From: Elusimicrobiota bacterium
Lineage (GTDB): Bacteria; CG03; SLGR01; JAFGSA01
Reading direction: 5' to 3'
Length of the DNA stretch: 35,169 nucleotides
NCBI GenBank assembly: GCA_016934855.1
Contig: JAFGSA010000036.1
Span: 1 to 35,169, forward strand
The notes below the pieces were generated by a model that did not search any database, was not told the origin of the DNA, and saw nothing but the letters and a program-made list of their open reading frames with translations. This document shows positions 27,026 to 34,571 of this stretch, piece after piece (position 1 is the stretch's first letter; every line of letters begins with the position of its first letter). A program made the translations under genes and the position numbers.

Positions 27026-27042
27026 TACCTTTTAATTATAAT
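27014..27042 (+). promoter_or_regulatory. Divergent promoter region between amidase and GT-C genes
   Basis: On the plus strand TTGCAT (27014-27019), 17-base spacer, TATAAT (27037-27042). On the minus strand a TATAAT occupies 27035-27040 with a weak TTGTTT -35 at 27057-27062 (spacer 16). The two -10 boxes overlap within ATTATAAT, so opening the DNA for one direction should compete with the other. The plus-strand start would be near 27049, about 32 bases before the GT-C ATG. Confidence 0.5.
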
Positions 27043-27080
27043 TATTTTGGTTCCATAAACAAGCAATACGGACCCCCATT

Positions 27081-28283
27081 ATGAAAAATAGAATCACGAT
27101 TCCCATATTACTCATCCTCCTTGTTCTCAGCACATTCTTCAGGATCCAGTATCTTTACATTTACGACCGGCTCCCGCTTTCCGGCGATGCGCCGGGTTTC
27201 GTCGAAAAAGCCGCAGCGATGAAGGATTTCTATTCATGTTCCAGGAGGGAGCCTCTGTGGATACTGTGGGTAAAGATCTGTTCCGGGCTCTCGAGAGATC
27301 CCAAAACCGCCATGCGCGCGGGCAACATAGCATTCCTGCAGTTATCCGCCGTATTTCTCTTCTTTATCATAAGGCGCAGGCTCAAAGACCCGCACGCTCT
27401 CATAGGAAGCGCCTTTTTTCTGTTCATACCGTATCTTTTTTTCAGCCCTCTGCGGGCCCACAGGTTCGAAATGTATATCTGCATGCTTCTTCTGTTCACC
27501 CTGGCCTGCAGCCGGCCCGGAACCGGACCGGCCGCCGGCGTTATCGCCGGCGCTATTGCAGGTATGCTGGCGCTTGTCAGGATGGAATCGCTTCTTATAA
27601 CGTCGGTTGCGTACGCGTGGAGGCTTTCTCTATCCCGCCCGGGATGGAAAAAGGGACCTGTCCTTGCCCTTTTCTTTTTCCTCCCCGTATTGACTCTCGC
27701 CGACCCTTTCATGTACAGCTGCCTGAAGGAGAAAGGATCTCCATTTTATCCTCTGGATAAGACAGCGGGATTCTACAGCCGCCAGGATAAAGCAGTCATA
27801 CAGAAGACCATATCCGAAGACGAAGCCTTATCGGGAAAAAGCGCCGGGCACGAGGCATCTCTTGCCGGATATCTTACCAGGCGCGGCCTGCTCTACACGG
27901 TCCGGCGCATGACAGGAGGGTATTACGAAGCTATTGTCCATTCTTCCGTCCACATGATGCGTACGCCCTTTGACATGAGTTTTCTCAGGTATGTCATCTG
28001 GGCCGGCCTTGTTTTTCTTCTGTTTACGAAGGAAGGACTGCGGCTTTTAGCATGGGGGATTATCTACCTCCTCCCCTATTCCTTCATACTATCGACCCGG
28101 GTGGCCGGCAGACCGTCTGTCGATATACGGTTTGCCGCGACGCTGACTCCCCTGATGAGTTTTGCCGCTGCCGGGTTCTCTGCCGTGACGGCACGGGCAG
28201 CGGTTTACGCTATCGGGCTATATAGAAAGAAGTTTTCCGAAAAACGCGCTGAACAGGGCGTAGATAACGGCTCCCAGCCCTAA
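27081..28283 (+). CDS. Polytopic membrane glycosyltransferase, GT-C/GT39-like
   Basis: 400-residue integral membrane protein with roughly nine to eleven hydrophobic helices. Helix 1 begins at residue 7 (IPILLILLVLSTFF). The first outside loop contains an acidic Asp in LSGDAPGFVEKA, the position of the catalytic acid in C-type enzymes using polyprenyl-phosphate sugars. FFIIRRRLKDPHALIG and RVAGRPSVDIRFAATL are further blocks of this loose family. The assignment rests on topology and motif spacing, not strong identity. Rightward, alone in its unit; the last 66 bases overlap pilD convergently. No clear ribosome site precedes the ATG. Substrates unknown. Confidence 0.7.
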   Translation: MKNRITIPILLILLVLSTFFRIQYLYIYDRLPLSGDAPGFVEKAAAMKDFYSCSRREPLWILWVKICSGLSRDPKTAMRAGNIAFLQLSAVFLFFIIRRRLKDPHALIGSAFFLFIPYLFFSPLRAHRFEMYICMLLLFTLACSRPGTGPAAGVIAGAIAGMLALVRMESLLITSVAYAWRLSLSRPGWKKGPVLALFFFLPVLTLADPFMYSCLKEKGSPFYPLDKTAGFYSRQDKAVIQKTISEDEALSGKSAGHEASLAGYLTRRGLLYTVRRMTGGYYEAIVHSSVHMMRTPFDMSFLRYVIWAGLVFLLFTKEGLRLLAWGIIYLLPYSFILSTRVAGRPSVDIRFAATLTPLMSFAAAGFSAVTARAAVYAIGLYRKKFSEKRAEQGVDNGSQP

Positions 28284-28994
28284 GAAAGGCCCGAAGGGGA
28301 TATACCCCAGCTCCTTCTTCTTATTCACCATTTTGAAAGTTATTCCGGCTATGCTTCCGGCAATGCTGCCGAGGAACAGGGTCCAGAAAACCCCCATCAT
28401 CCCCGTATACGCGCCCAGGGCCATCATAAGTTTCACATCGCCGATCCCCATCGCCTCTTTTTTGAAGGCCAGTGCGCCCGCCCATCTCAACAGCAGTACC
28501 AGCAGGCCTCCCAGCGCCAGGCCGGAAATCGAACCTGCCAGATCCGATAAAGGAGGGCCTTCGAAGAGAGGATTGAGAGGAGAAGACACGATTCCCAGCA
28601 GCATGAGTGATAAAGACAATACCTCCGGTATTATCTGGTGTTCCGCGTCTATGGCCGAAATAATCACCAGATAAACGCCCATGACCGCCAGGGTACCGGC
28701 ACGGACACCGACGCCGAACCTTACGAACCAGGACAATGTGAGAAGAGCAGTCAGAATTTCTATAAGCGGATACCTGAGACCGATAGAGCAGCCGCAGCTC
28801 GAACACCTCCCTTTCAGAAAAACGAAGCTCAATACCGGTATATTGCAGTACCAGAGAATACCCTTCCTGCACGAAGGGCAGAAAGACCCCGGCTTCACTA
28901 TCGAGATATCCCTGGGGATACGCCATATGCAGACATTGGAAAAACTCCCCAGCACCAGCCCTGAAACGAAAATAATAAGGAAAGCGTACGTCAT
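28218..28994 (-). CDS. pilD: Type IV prepilin peptidase (leader peptidase/N-methyltransferase)
   Basis: 258-residue inner-membrane aspartyl protease that cuts prepilin leaders and methylates the new N-terminus. The N-terminal methylase part has the four-Cys zinc site (Cys39, Cys42, Cys64, Cys67). Catalytic aspartates are Asp116 in SAIDAEHQIIP and Asp186 in GIGDVKLM. About eight membrane helices. The pilin substrate is encoded two genes upstream at 30694-31167. The ATG is preceded by a poor ribosome site 23 bases after the ligase-like gene. Its 3' end overlaps the GT-C gene on the other strand. Confidence 0.95.
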   Translation of the reverse strand: MTYAFLIIFVSGLVLGSFSNVCIWRIPRDISIVKPGSFCPSCRKGILWYCNIPVLSFVFLKGRCSSCGCSIGLRYPLIEILTALLTLSWFVRFGVGVRAGTLAVMGVYLVIISAIDAEHQIIPEVLSLSLMLLGIVSSPLNPLFEGPPLSDLAGSISGLALGGLLVLLLRWAGALAFKKEAMGIGDVKLMMALGAYTGMMGVFWTLFLGSIAGSIAGITFKMVNKKKELGYIPFGPFLGLGAVIYALFSAFFGKLLSI

Positions 28995-29017
28995 AACCTA
29001 ATTATATATCATGCCGC

Positions 29018-30634
29018 TCATTTTTCCAGTTTTTTGAACCTGTAAAGTTCCATCAGGAGGCGCCTCGCCCTTCTGAAACCGGGATTTACCGAAACCGCCC
29101 TGACAAGGTTCAGCTCCGCCATATCCAGGTTTTTCATCCTCATATACACGAGACCCCTGTTATAATACAGGGCGCTGTTCCTGTAAGTCTCCGACGCCAG
29201 AGCGTAGTTTTCCAGGGCACTGTCGTAATCGCCCTGCCTGTAGGATATCCTGCCTCGCAGAAAATAGATCTTCCCGGGCAGCACCGAGAAGCCTAAAGCC
29301 GAAGAGGAGTACTTCTGCGCCAGCGCAAAATCGCTCTCCAGGAACGCCTTCTCCGCCTTTTCCGAATACACCTGCTCACCGGTCCGCAGTAATGCGATCA
29401 TAAGACATAGAGAGAAAAGAACCATATCGAACAGCCTCGAAAGGCGGGTGGGCCTGAAATCCCTGACGGGTTCCATAGTAAGACCCATTATGACGGCGAT
29501 GACCGCGGAAATGGAAGGCCTGTGAAAAGGATACCCGAAGAACGACGTTACCAGTATGCCCGAGATGCCGCACACGGCAGGCAGGGCGAATTCCTCATCT
29601 TTTCCCTTCTTATACTTAAACCACAGCCAGAATATCCAGATATATAGCGCCAGTCCCAGGACTCCCTGCTCGGACAGCACGTGCAGATATTCATTGTTCG
29701 CTCTCTGTGGATCGCTTCCGTATTCCGCGTACTTCTCGTTATCAGGATCCCTGAAAAATGCGTACTGATATTCGGGATACCGGTACTCGAACGTGCCCGT
29801 TCCCTGCCCCATCACGGGGCTGTCCCTGAACATGCCGTAAGCGACTTTCCATATAAGAAGCCGCGGTTTCAGGTTCACCCGGTATAATACCGGGATCTTT
29901 CCGGCCACATACAGCCCCGTTGAAAGCACAGCGGCGCCTAACAGGAGCGTATACCTCTTCCTTCCGGACCGTATCCTCATGGATATGAAGTATACTCCCG
30001 TTACGGCCAGCATGCCGGCGTACGCGCGCATTGAACCGGCCAGGAGAATCGTCCAGACGGCAAGGACCAGTCCGAGGATGTATAAGGGGTTCTTCTTTCT
30101 TATTCCCCCGAAGAGAAATGGCACTGCCAGTACCGCGAAATCAGCCACGTAATTCCTGTGCCCCAGGGTCGAGTACGGCAGCGGCGTCCCCCTGAACCTC
30201 TCTATCTCCGGAGCTATCCCGTAGTACTGGAATATGGAATAAACGCTTATCACGAAAAGGGCCGCGACGACCGATAACCTCACCCTTGCGGCCGGTTCCG
30301 GGCCCGTCTCCGTACCCGATAGTATCCCCGCGATAAGAAGGAGCATGACCATCCCGGCATAATTGCCCCCGATAAAGGCGTAATCGCCCCGGGCCGTGAG
30401 CCCGGCAAGACCCGATACCGCCAGCAGGATCGCCGGTATCCGGAAACGGCTGGAGATAAACCGTCCTATTCCGTAAAAATATATCAGGCCCGCCAGTAAA
30501 ACCGCGGATATCACCGTTTTTATCCCGTAAAAAGCGTCAGTAAAGTACGGAGAGAATGCGGTGCATACCAGGAAAAGCAGAACCGGAACAAAGTATTTTT
30601 CTGTCCTAGAATTTTTTACCATCATCGCTGTCAT
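29018..30634 (-). CDS. O-antigen ligase/oligosaccharyltransferase-like membrane protein with TPRs
   Basis: 538 residues: about ten membrane helices (1-420) with the Wzy_C/O-antigen ligase layout, including a large outside loop with GQGTGTFEYRYPEY and RANNEYLHVLSEQGVLG, the region carrying catalytic residues in WaaL/PglL-type enzymes. Residues 425-538 form about three TPRs. Members transfer lipid-linked glycans to lipid A or to proteins such as pilins. The ATG at 30634 comes directly after the T-run of the pilin terminator and has no ribosome site; in-frame ATGs at 30625 and 30622 are alternatives. Position next to the pilin gene recalls pilin oligosaccharyltransferases (PilO/TfpO) of Pseudomonas; that role is inference. 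Confidence 0.85.
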   Translation of the reverse strand: MTAMMVKNSRTEKYFVPVLLFLVCTAFSPYFTDAFYGIKTVISAVLLAGLIYFYGIGRFISSRFRIPAILLAVSGLAGLTARGDYAFIGGNYAGMVMLLLIAGILSGTETGPEPAARVRLSVVAALFVISVYSIFQYYGIAPEIERFRGTPLPYSTLGHRNYVADFAVLAVPFLFGGIRKKNPLYILGLVLAVWTILLAGSMRAYAGMLAVTGVYFISMRIRSGRKRYTLLLGAAVLSTGLYVAGKIPVLYRVNLKPRLLIWKVAYGMFRDSPVMGQGTGTFEYRYPEYQYAFFRDPDNEKYAEYGSDPQRANNEYLHVLSEQGVLGLALYIWIFWLWFKYKKGKDEEFALPAVCGISGILVTSFFGYPFHRPSISAVIAVIMGLTMEPVRDFRPTRLSRLFDMVLFSLCLMIALLRTGEQVYSEKAEKAFLESDFALAQKYSSSALGFSVLPGKIYFLRGRISYRQGDYDSALENYALASETYRNSALYYNRGLVYMRMKNLDMAELNLVRAVSVNPGFRRARRLLMELYRFKKLEK

Positions 30635-30671
30635 AAAAAAAAAGCGGGGAAGAACTGTAATTCTTCCCCGC
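30635..30671 (-). terminator. Rho-independent terminator of the pilin gene
   Basis: Perfect 11-base GC-rich stem (30661-30671 with 30644-30654), six-base loop, then nine T on the minus strand (30635-30643). It starts 22 bases after the pilin stop, and the T-run ends exactly at the ATG of the ligase-like gene. Confidence 0.93.
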
Positions 30672-30693
30672 CTGAATCTTAACCCTTGCTATC

Positions 30694-31167
30694 TTACCAT
30701 TCGTGTATCGCGTTACCCTGCGAATCTGCTCCGCTCGTCTCCGCCCACACTTCCAGTTCGGTAGCATCGTATGACCATCCGTCGAGATCATCGGACCCGC
30801 CCTTGTTGGCATAATCGACGCCGCCGTTGGTCGCTGCGTCGTCAGCCCACGAACCGCTGGTCACGCCAGCTCCGGTTATCGTCGGTATGTCCGCTCCCGG
30901 GAGTTTGCTCATGTTGTCTCCGTCGGTCACAAGACCGGTCGCGAGCTGAGCTTCGTTATCCAATGCCGGGGCAAGCCCTTCGTTGGACCCGTAGTAGATC
31001 GATACCGCGCTCCTGATAGCACTCAGGTTACCCTTTACTTTTGCTTCTTTCGCTCTGTCGATCAGATCGGCAAATTTAGGGATTGCTACTGCTGCTAGTA
31101 TACCTATGATTGCTACGACGATCATGAGCTCGATAAGCGTGAAGCCTTTTTCTTTCCTTGTAAACAT
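30694..31167 (-). CDS. Type IV pilin / GspG-like major pilin
   Basis: 157-residue prepilin. Short basic leader MFTRKEKG is cut before [19 protein letters not shown], with Glu at mature position +5; the hydrophobic N-terminal helix forms the fibre core. The C-terminal head (about 55-157) is acidic and Gly/Asp/Ser-rich, has no Cys pair, and contains [14 protein letters not shown] resembling the GspG-type WxYD block. AGGAGGTG ribosome site, strong promoter and strong terminator suggest a highly expressed, mostly monocistronic gene, so major pilin is more likely than minor. Whether it forms a type IV pilus or a type II secretion pseudopilus is open; pilT at the right edge favours a pilus. Confidence 0.93.
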   Translation of the reverse strand: MFTRKEKGFTLIELMIVVAIIGILAAVAIPKFADLIDRAKEAKVKGNLSAIRSAVSIYYGSNEGLAPALDNEAQLATGLVTDGDNMSKLPGADIPTITGAGVTSGSWADDAATNGGVDYANKGGSDDLDGWSYDATELEVWAETSGADSQGNAIHEW

Positions 31168-31214
31168 GTTTTTTCACCTCCTTCTGGATATGGTTTAGAC
31201 TTTATCCAAATTAA

Positions 31215-31243
31215 ATTCTAGCACAGACTGGCGCTTTTGTCAA
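31215..31243 (-). promoter_or_regulatory. Strong pilin promoter
   Basis: Minus-strand TTGACA (31238-31243), 17-base spacer, TAGAAT (31215-31220): 11 of 12 consensus bases with ideal spacing. Leader about 40 bases with an AGGAGGTG ribosome site. Confidence 0.8.
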
Positions 31244-31257
31244 ATGGCGTTTTTGTC

Positions 31258-31272
31258 GACGATATTATCGTC
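31258..31272. repeat. Short palindrome overlapping a stop codon, upstream of the pilin promoter
   Basis: GACGATA and TATCGTC separated by one base form a 15-base inverted repeat. It covers the stop codon of the GT-C-TPR gene and ends 14 bases upstream of the pilin -35 box, a place where an activator or repressor could bind. No T-run follows, so it is not an intrinsic terminator. Confidence 0.35.
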
Positions 31273-33091
31273 CCGGACAAGACATGTCGCGGGCTATGCT
31301 CTTCGAGAGCCTGTAATCGCCGAAATACTCCGCTATCCTGCGGGCCCGGGCCCAGTCTGAACGGGCTTTTTCCCCGTTTCCGGTCAGTTCGTGCAGTTTC
31401 CCCCTCAAGGCCCGCGCCACGGCGCTGCCCGGGTCCCTCCCGACGGCAGCGTCCAGCAGCTCCAGCGCTTCAGGAAGATCCTTCTGCACTATATATATTG
31501 CCGCCAGATTCAGTGAAACCGCGGTAAGGTCCGGGTACACGGCCAGCGCCCGCTCGAACAGCCTCCCTGCCCTGCCGATGTCTCCTTCGCCGTAGGCGGC
31601 CGCGCCTTCTTCGTATATCTCCCAGGCCTCAGTGAATGCCTGGTTCCCTATAACCCTGTATATACGGACTTCTTCCCTTTCGCTGGCGTATACCTCGGCA
31701 TACCTGCTGCTGTCCTCCAGGTAATACGCCTGCCGCCTGAACATCGACTGCTGCAGCGAATACTGGTTCGACTTTTGCAGCATGCTCCCCGAAAAACTCA
31801 CTACATAATCTGCCCCGGATTCCAATAGCGACCTGTACATCCTGTCCCTTCCGCTTTCGAGCGTCAGCGTCTTTCTTCCCGTAACAAGGCCGACCCTGTC
31901 CGCGTACTGGCTGGCGAGAACCGCCGACGGTTCCATGTGCGACCTGATCCATTCGAATGTTCCGGACGGGCTGGAGGGGGAGCTCGTCCTGCCGTTCACG
32001 GACTTGCCTATCATATCCGTATCGGTATAAGTATATTTGACCAGGAGTATCCCGAAGACGGCATAGAGCACGGCGCGGTTCACCCTTTTCAGGAAAAGCA
32101 TCAGGTAATATATGACGAACGGCAGGAGCGGATACATGTATCTGGCGGAAGTATTGACCCACAGAAGGTGCGCCGATACATGCAGCAGCATGTATATGTT
32201 GATCAGCGGAAGTATGGTATCCCCCTTCTCTTTCGACGCGGAAAATATTACGAACAGGGATACGGCCAGACCCGCAGCCAGGGATATATGACCGCCTGCT
32301 GAAGTCCCGGTGACGCCTCCCGCGACAAACAGATAGAAAATCCTGAGATAATCCGCCAGGTTGCCGGCGATGAGCGGCAATATGGAAGACGCCCCGTAAT
32401 CCATTCTCAGCTCGTATGCGTATTTCTCCAGATGCCGGCCCGCCGCCGAACCCGATACCAGCACGGGCGATATAAGGATAAGGTAGAAAAAAGATATATA
32501 CAGGGCCGGCCTGAACCGCTTTTCGAGCATCATAAACAGCAGTACGGCCGAGTACATCAAAAATCCCTGGTTCTTCAGGTAGAACATCGCCGCCAGGAAT
32601 ACCGCCGTGATGATATGCCGGGCCATACCTTCTTTACCTTCGCCGTATCCCGTCAAAGCCAGGAGGGTCGCGGCCATGAAAAACAGGTAAGGGATCTCGG
32701 ATATCACGTTGCCCCCCATCCTTATCCAGTACGGATTAAATCCCAGCGCTGCCGTGAGAACCAGCAGGTCCGCAGGGCTGCCGCCAGCTCTTCTGAAAAA
32801 AATAAAAAACAGGACCAGGGATGACAGCATCAGCAGGGCAGACATGTACCTGAACGGCGATTCTTTCGAAGGGAAGATGCGCGCCAGGGGAGCCAGCAGG
32901 ACCGGGTATCCTGCAGGTTTGCCCGTGAAATCGGCTTCACGGGCGCTTACCCCTGCAATGCTCCGCGCGGTATTTATATACCACGCGTCGTCATTATACA
33001 CGCCCAGATAATCGTAATTAAGGGCAAGAACGCATACGATAAACGATGCCGCCAGGATCAGGCACAGTACGAAAAACTGTTTCTTCTTCAT
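31265..33091 (-). CDS. GT-C (GT39-like) membrane glycosyltransferase with C-terminal TPRs
   Basis: 608 residues. About ten to twelve membrane helices in residues 1-360; the first outside loop has GVYNDDAWYINTARSI with the paired acids expected of PMT/ArnT-like enzymes, and TGKPAGYPVLLAPL follows. After a soluble alpha/beta segment, residues about 480-595 form three TPR repeats (AWEIYEEGAAAYGEGDIGRA, then LFERALAVYPDLTAVSLNLA). TPRs probably recruit a protein partner outside the membrane. It lies between pilC and the pilin gene on the same strand, so a role in modifying pilin or an associated surface glycan is inferred. The ribosome site is poor. Sugar and acceptor unknown. Confidence 0.83.
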   Translation of the reverse strand: MKKKQFFVLCLILAASFIVCVLALNYDYLGVYNDDAWYINTARSIAGVSAREADFTGKPAGYPVLLAPLARIFPSKESPFRYMSALLMLSSLVLFFIFFRRAGGSPADLLVLTAALGFNPYWIRMGGNVISEIPYLFFMAATLLALTGYGEGKEGMARHIITAVFLAAMFYLKNQGFLMYSAVLLFMMLEKRFRPALYISFFYLILISPVLVSGSAAGRHLEKYAYELRMDYGASSILPLIAGNLADYLRIFYLFVAGGVTGTSAGGHISLAAGLAVSLFVIFSASKEKGDTILPLINIYMLLHVSAHLLWVNTSARYMYPLLPFVIYYLMLFLKRVNRAVLYAVFGILLVKYTYTDTDMIGKSVNGRTSSPSSPSGTFEWIRSHMEPSAVLASQYADRVGLVTGRKTLTLESGRDRMYRSLLESGADYVVSFSGSMLQKSNQYSLQQSMFRRQAYYLEDSSRYAEVYASEREEVRIYRVIGNQAFTEAWEIYEEGAAAYGEGDIGRAGRLFERALAVYPDLTAVSLNLAAIYIVQKDLPEALELLDAAVGRDPGSAVARALRGKLHELTGNGEKARSDWARARRIAEYFGDYRLSKSIARDMSCPGR

Positions 33092-33173
33092 GAGAAAGCC
33101 ATGTCAACTCCGGGACAGCCGGTCCGCCGGGGAATGTCTTATATACGCTTTTACCGCCAATCCGGCAAGAAGA

Positions 33174-34400
33174 TCAGCCGCCGATCAACGATCCCATCTG
33201 GAATATCGGCATGAACATCGCTATAACCACGGCGCCTATTATCAGCCCCATGAAAACGATTATTATCGGCTCTATCATGGAGGTCAGCCCTTCGACCGCG
33301 ACATCTACTTCCGAATCGTAGAAATCGGCTATCTTCCCGAGCATCAGGTCCAGGTTTCCCGTCTCTTCGCCCACGGATATCATCTGCATGACCATGGGCG
33401 GGAAGACTCCGCTTTTCCCCAGCGGTTCCGCTATGCGTTCCCCTTCCCTTATTGCTTCCTTGGCGTCTACTACCGCGGCTTCCACAGTCCTGTTGCCGGA
33501 GGTCCTGGCGACGGTATCGAGCGCCTCGAGTATGGGAACGCCGCTTTTTACCAGCGTTCCGAAAGTCCTGGTGAACTTGGCTATTGCCACTTTCCTGAGC
33601 AGCACGCCGAAAACGGGCAGATTCAGTATCTTGGCGTCTATCACTTTACTCCCGGAATCGGTCTTGTAATACTGCCTGAATCCTATCACAAGGCCCACAA
33701 TGCCCAGTATGATAAGAAGCACGTATTTCTGCATTATATGGCTGATGTTGATCATTACCTGTGTCGGGAGCGGCAGTTCGGAGCCGAAACTGGTGAATGT
33801 CTCTTCGAAGGAAGGTATTACGAAAACCATAAGGAACAGAGTGACTCCCACCGCGACGGACGAGACTACCGCCGGATACACCAGGGCCCCCTTTACCTTG
33901 CCTTTCAGATCGCTTGCCGATTCCAGGTAATCGGCCAGACGCTCGAGTATGACGTCAAGTATACCGCCGAGCTCGCCGGCCCTGATCATATTCACGAACA
34001 GCTCGCTGAAAGCTTCCGGATGCTTGCCCATCGCATCGGCTATGGCAGAACCGCTCTCAATGTCATCCCTTATGTTGTCCGCTATTTCCTTGAACCTGGG
34101 ATTTTCTATCTGTTCGGTAAGGATGGTCAGCCCCTGGACTATGGGGACCCCCGCTCCCACAAGAGTGGCCAGCTGCCTGGAGAATATGACCAGGTCCTTA
34201 TCCTTGACCTTCGGCCTCAGCGGATTCAGCTTATTTATGATATCCATTATCGCCGAGGGCGGTTTCTTCTCGCTTATCTCCAGCACGGTGAGTTTCTTTC
34301 CCCGCAGCTGGTCTATGGCCGCTCTCTGGTCCTGCGCGTCTACTTCGCCTTCTATTATATTACCGGCGGCGGCTTTTGCTTTATATGAAAATTCCGGCAT
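33174..34400 (-). CDS. pilC: Type IV pilus inner-membrane platform protein PilC/GspF
   Basis: 408-residue platform protein that couples the cytoplasmic ATPases to pilin movement. Two repeated T2SSF domains: about 70-195 (FSRQLATLVGAGVPIVQGL, EAFSELFVNMIRAGELGG) and 270-395 (FTRTFGTLVKSGVPILEAL, PPMVMQMISVGEETGNL), with three membrane helices. The N-terminus MPEFSYKAKAAAGNIIEGEV is the usual start. A GGAGGG site lies before the ATG. The 171-base gap to pilT contains the repeat at 34426-34565. Confidence 0.96.
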   Translation of the reverse strand: MPEFSYKAKAAAGNIIEGEVDAQDQRAAIDQLRGKKLTVLEISEKKPPSAIMDIINKLNPLRPKVKDKDLVIFSRQLATLVGAGVPIVQGLTILTEQIENPRFKEIADNIRDDIESGSAIADAMGKHPEAFSELFVNMIRAGELGGILDVILERLADYLESASDLKGKVKGALVYPAVVSSVAVGVTLFLMVFVIPSFEETFTSFGSELPLPTQVMINISHIMQKYVLLIILGIVGLVIGFRQYYKTDSGSKVIDAKILNLPVFGVLLRKVAIAKFTRTFGTLVKSGVPILEALDTVARTSGNRTVEAAVVDAKEAIREGERIAEPLGKSGVFPPMVMQMISVGEETGNLDLMLGKIADFYDSEVDVAVEGLTSMIEPIIIVFMGLIIGAVVIAMFMPIFQMGSLIGG

Positions 34401-34425
34401 TTTGCCCTCCGAATACCCCCACCCC

Positions 34426-34565
34426 GTTTAAAGTGCAAAGTGTAAAGTGTGATGTATAATCATCATAACAGATATAATACGTTATTGCGCCATCTTTTAA
34501 GTCGTTCTTATGTTTTTGCATCTGTTTTGTTCTTTTCATTACACATTACACATTTAACATAACAC
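34426..34565. repeat. Inverted array of 7-bp units between pilC and pilT
   Basis: Left arm, five consecutive heptamers from 34426: GTTTAAA, GTGCAAA, GTGTAAA, GTGTGAT, GTATAAT. Right arm 34538-34565, four heptamers whose reverse complements are GTGTTAT, GTTAAAT, GTGTAAT, GTGTAAT. An inner pair AACAGAT (34467-34473) and ATCTGTT (34520-34526) extends the symmetry, so the whole forms an imperfect inverted repeat with arms of about 46 bases around a 46-base centre. I see no open reading frame and no clear target duplication. It fills almost all of the pilT-pilC gap. Function unknown; it might be a mobile or protein-binding element or an RNA hairpin. Confidence 0.6.
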
Positions 34566-34571
34566 AATCTT

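Noticed and set aside
33090..34388. 432-residue plus-strand open frame
   Set aside because: Antisense shadow of pilC.
34426..34565. CRISPR array reading of the heptamer repeats
   Set aside because: Units are only seven bases with no spacers, and no cas genes are present.
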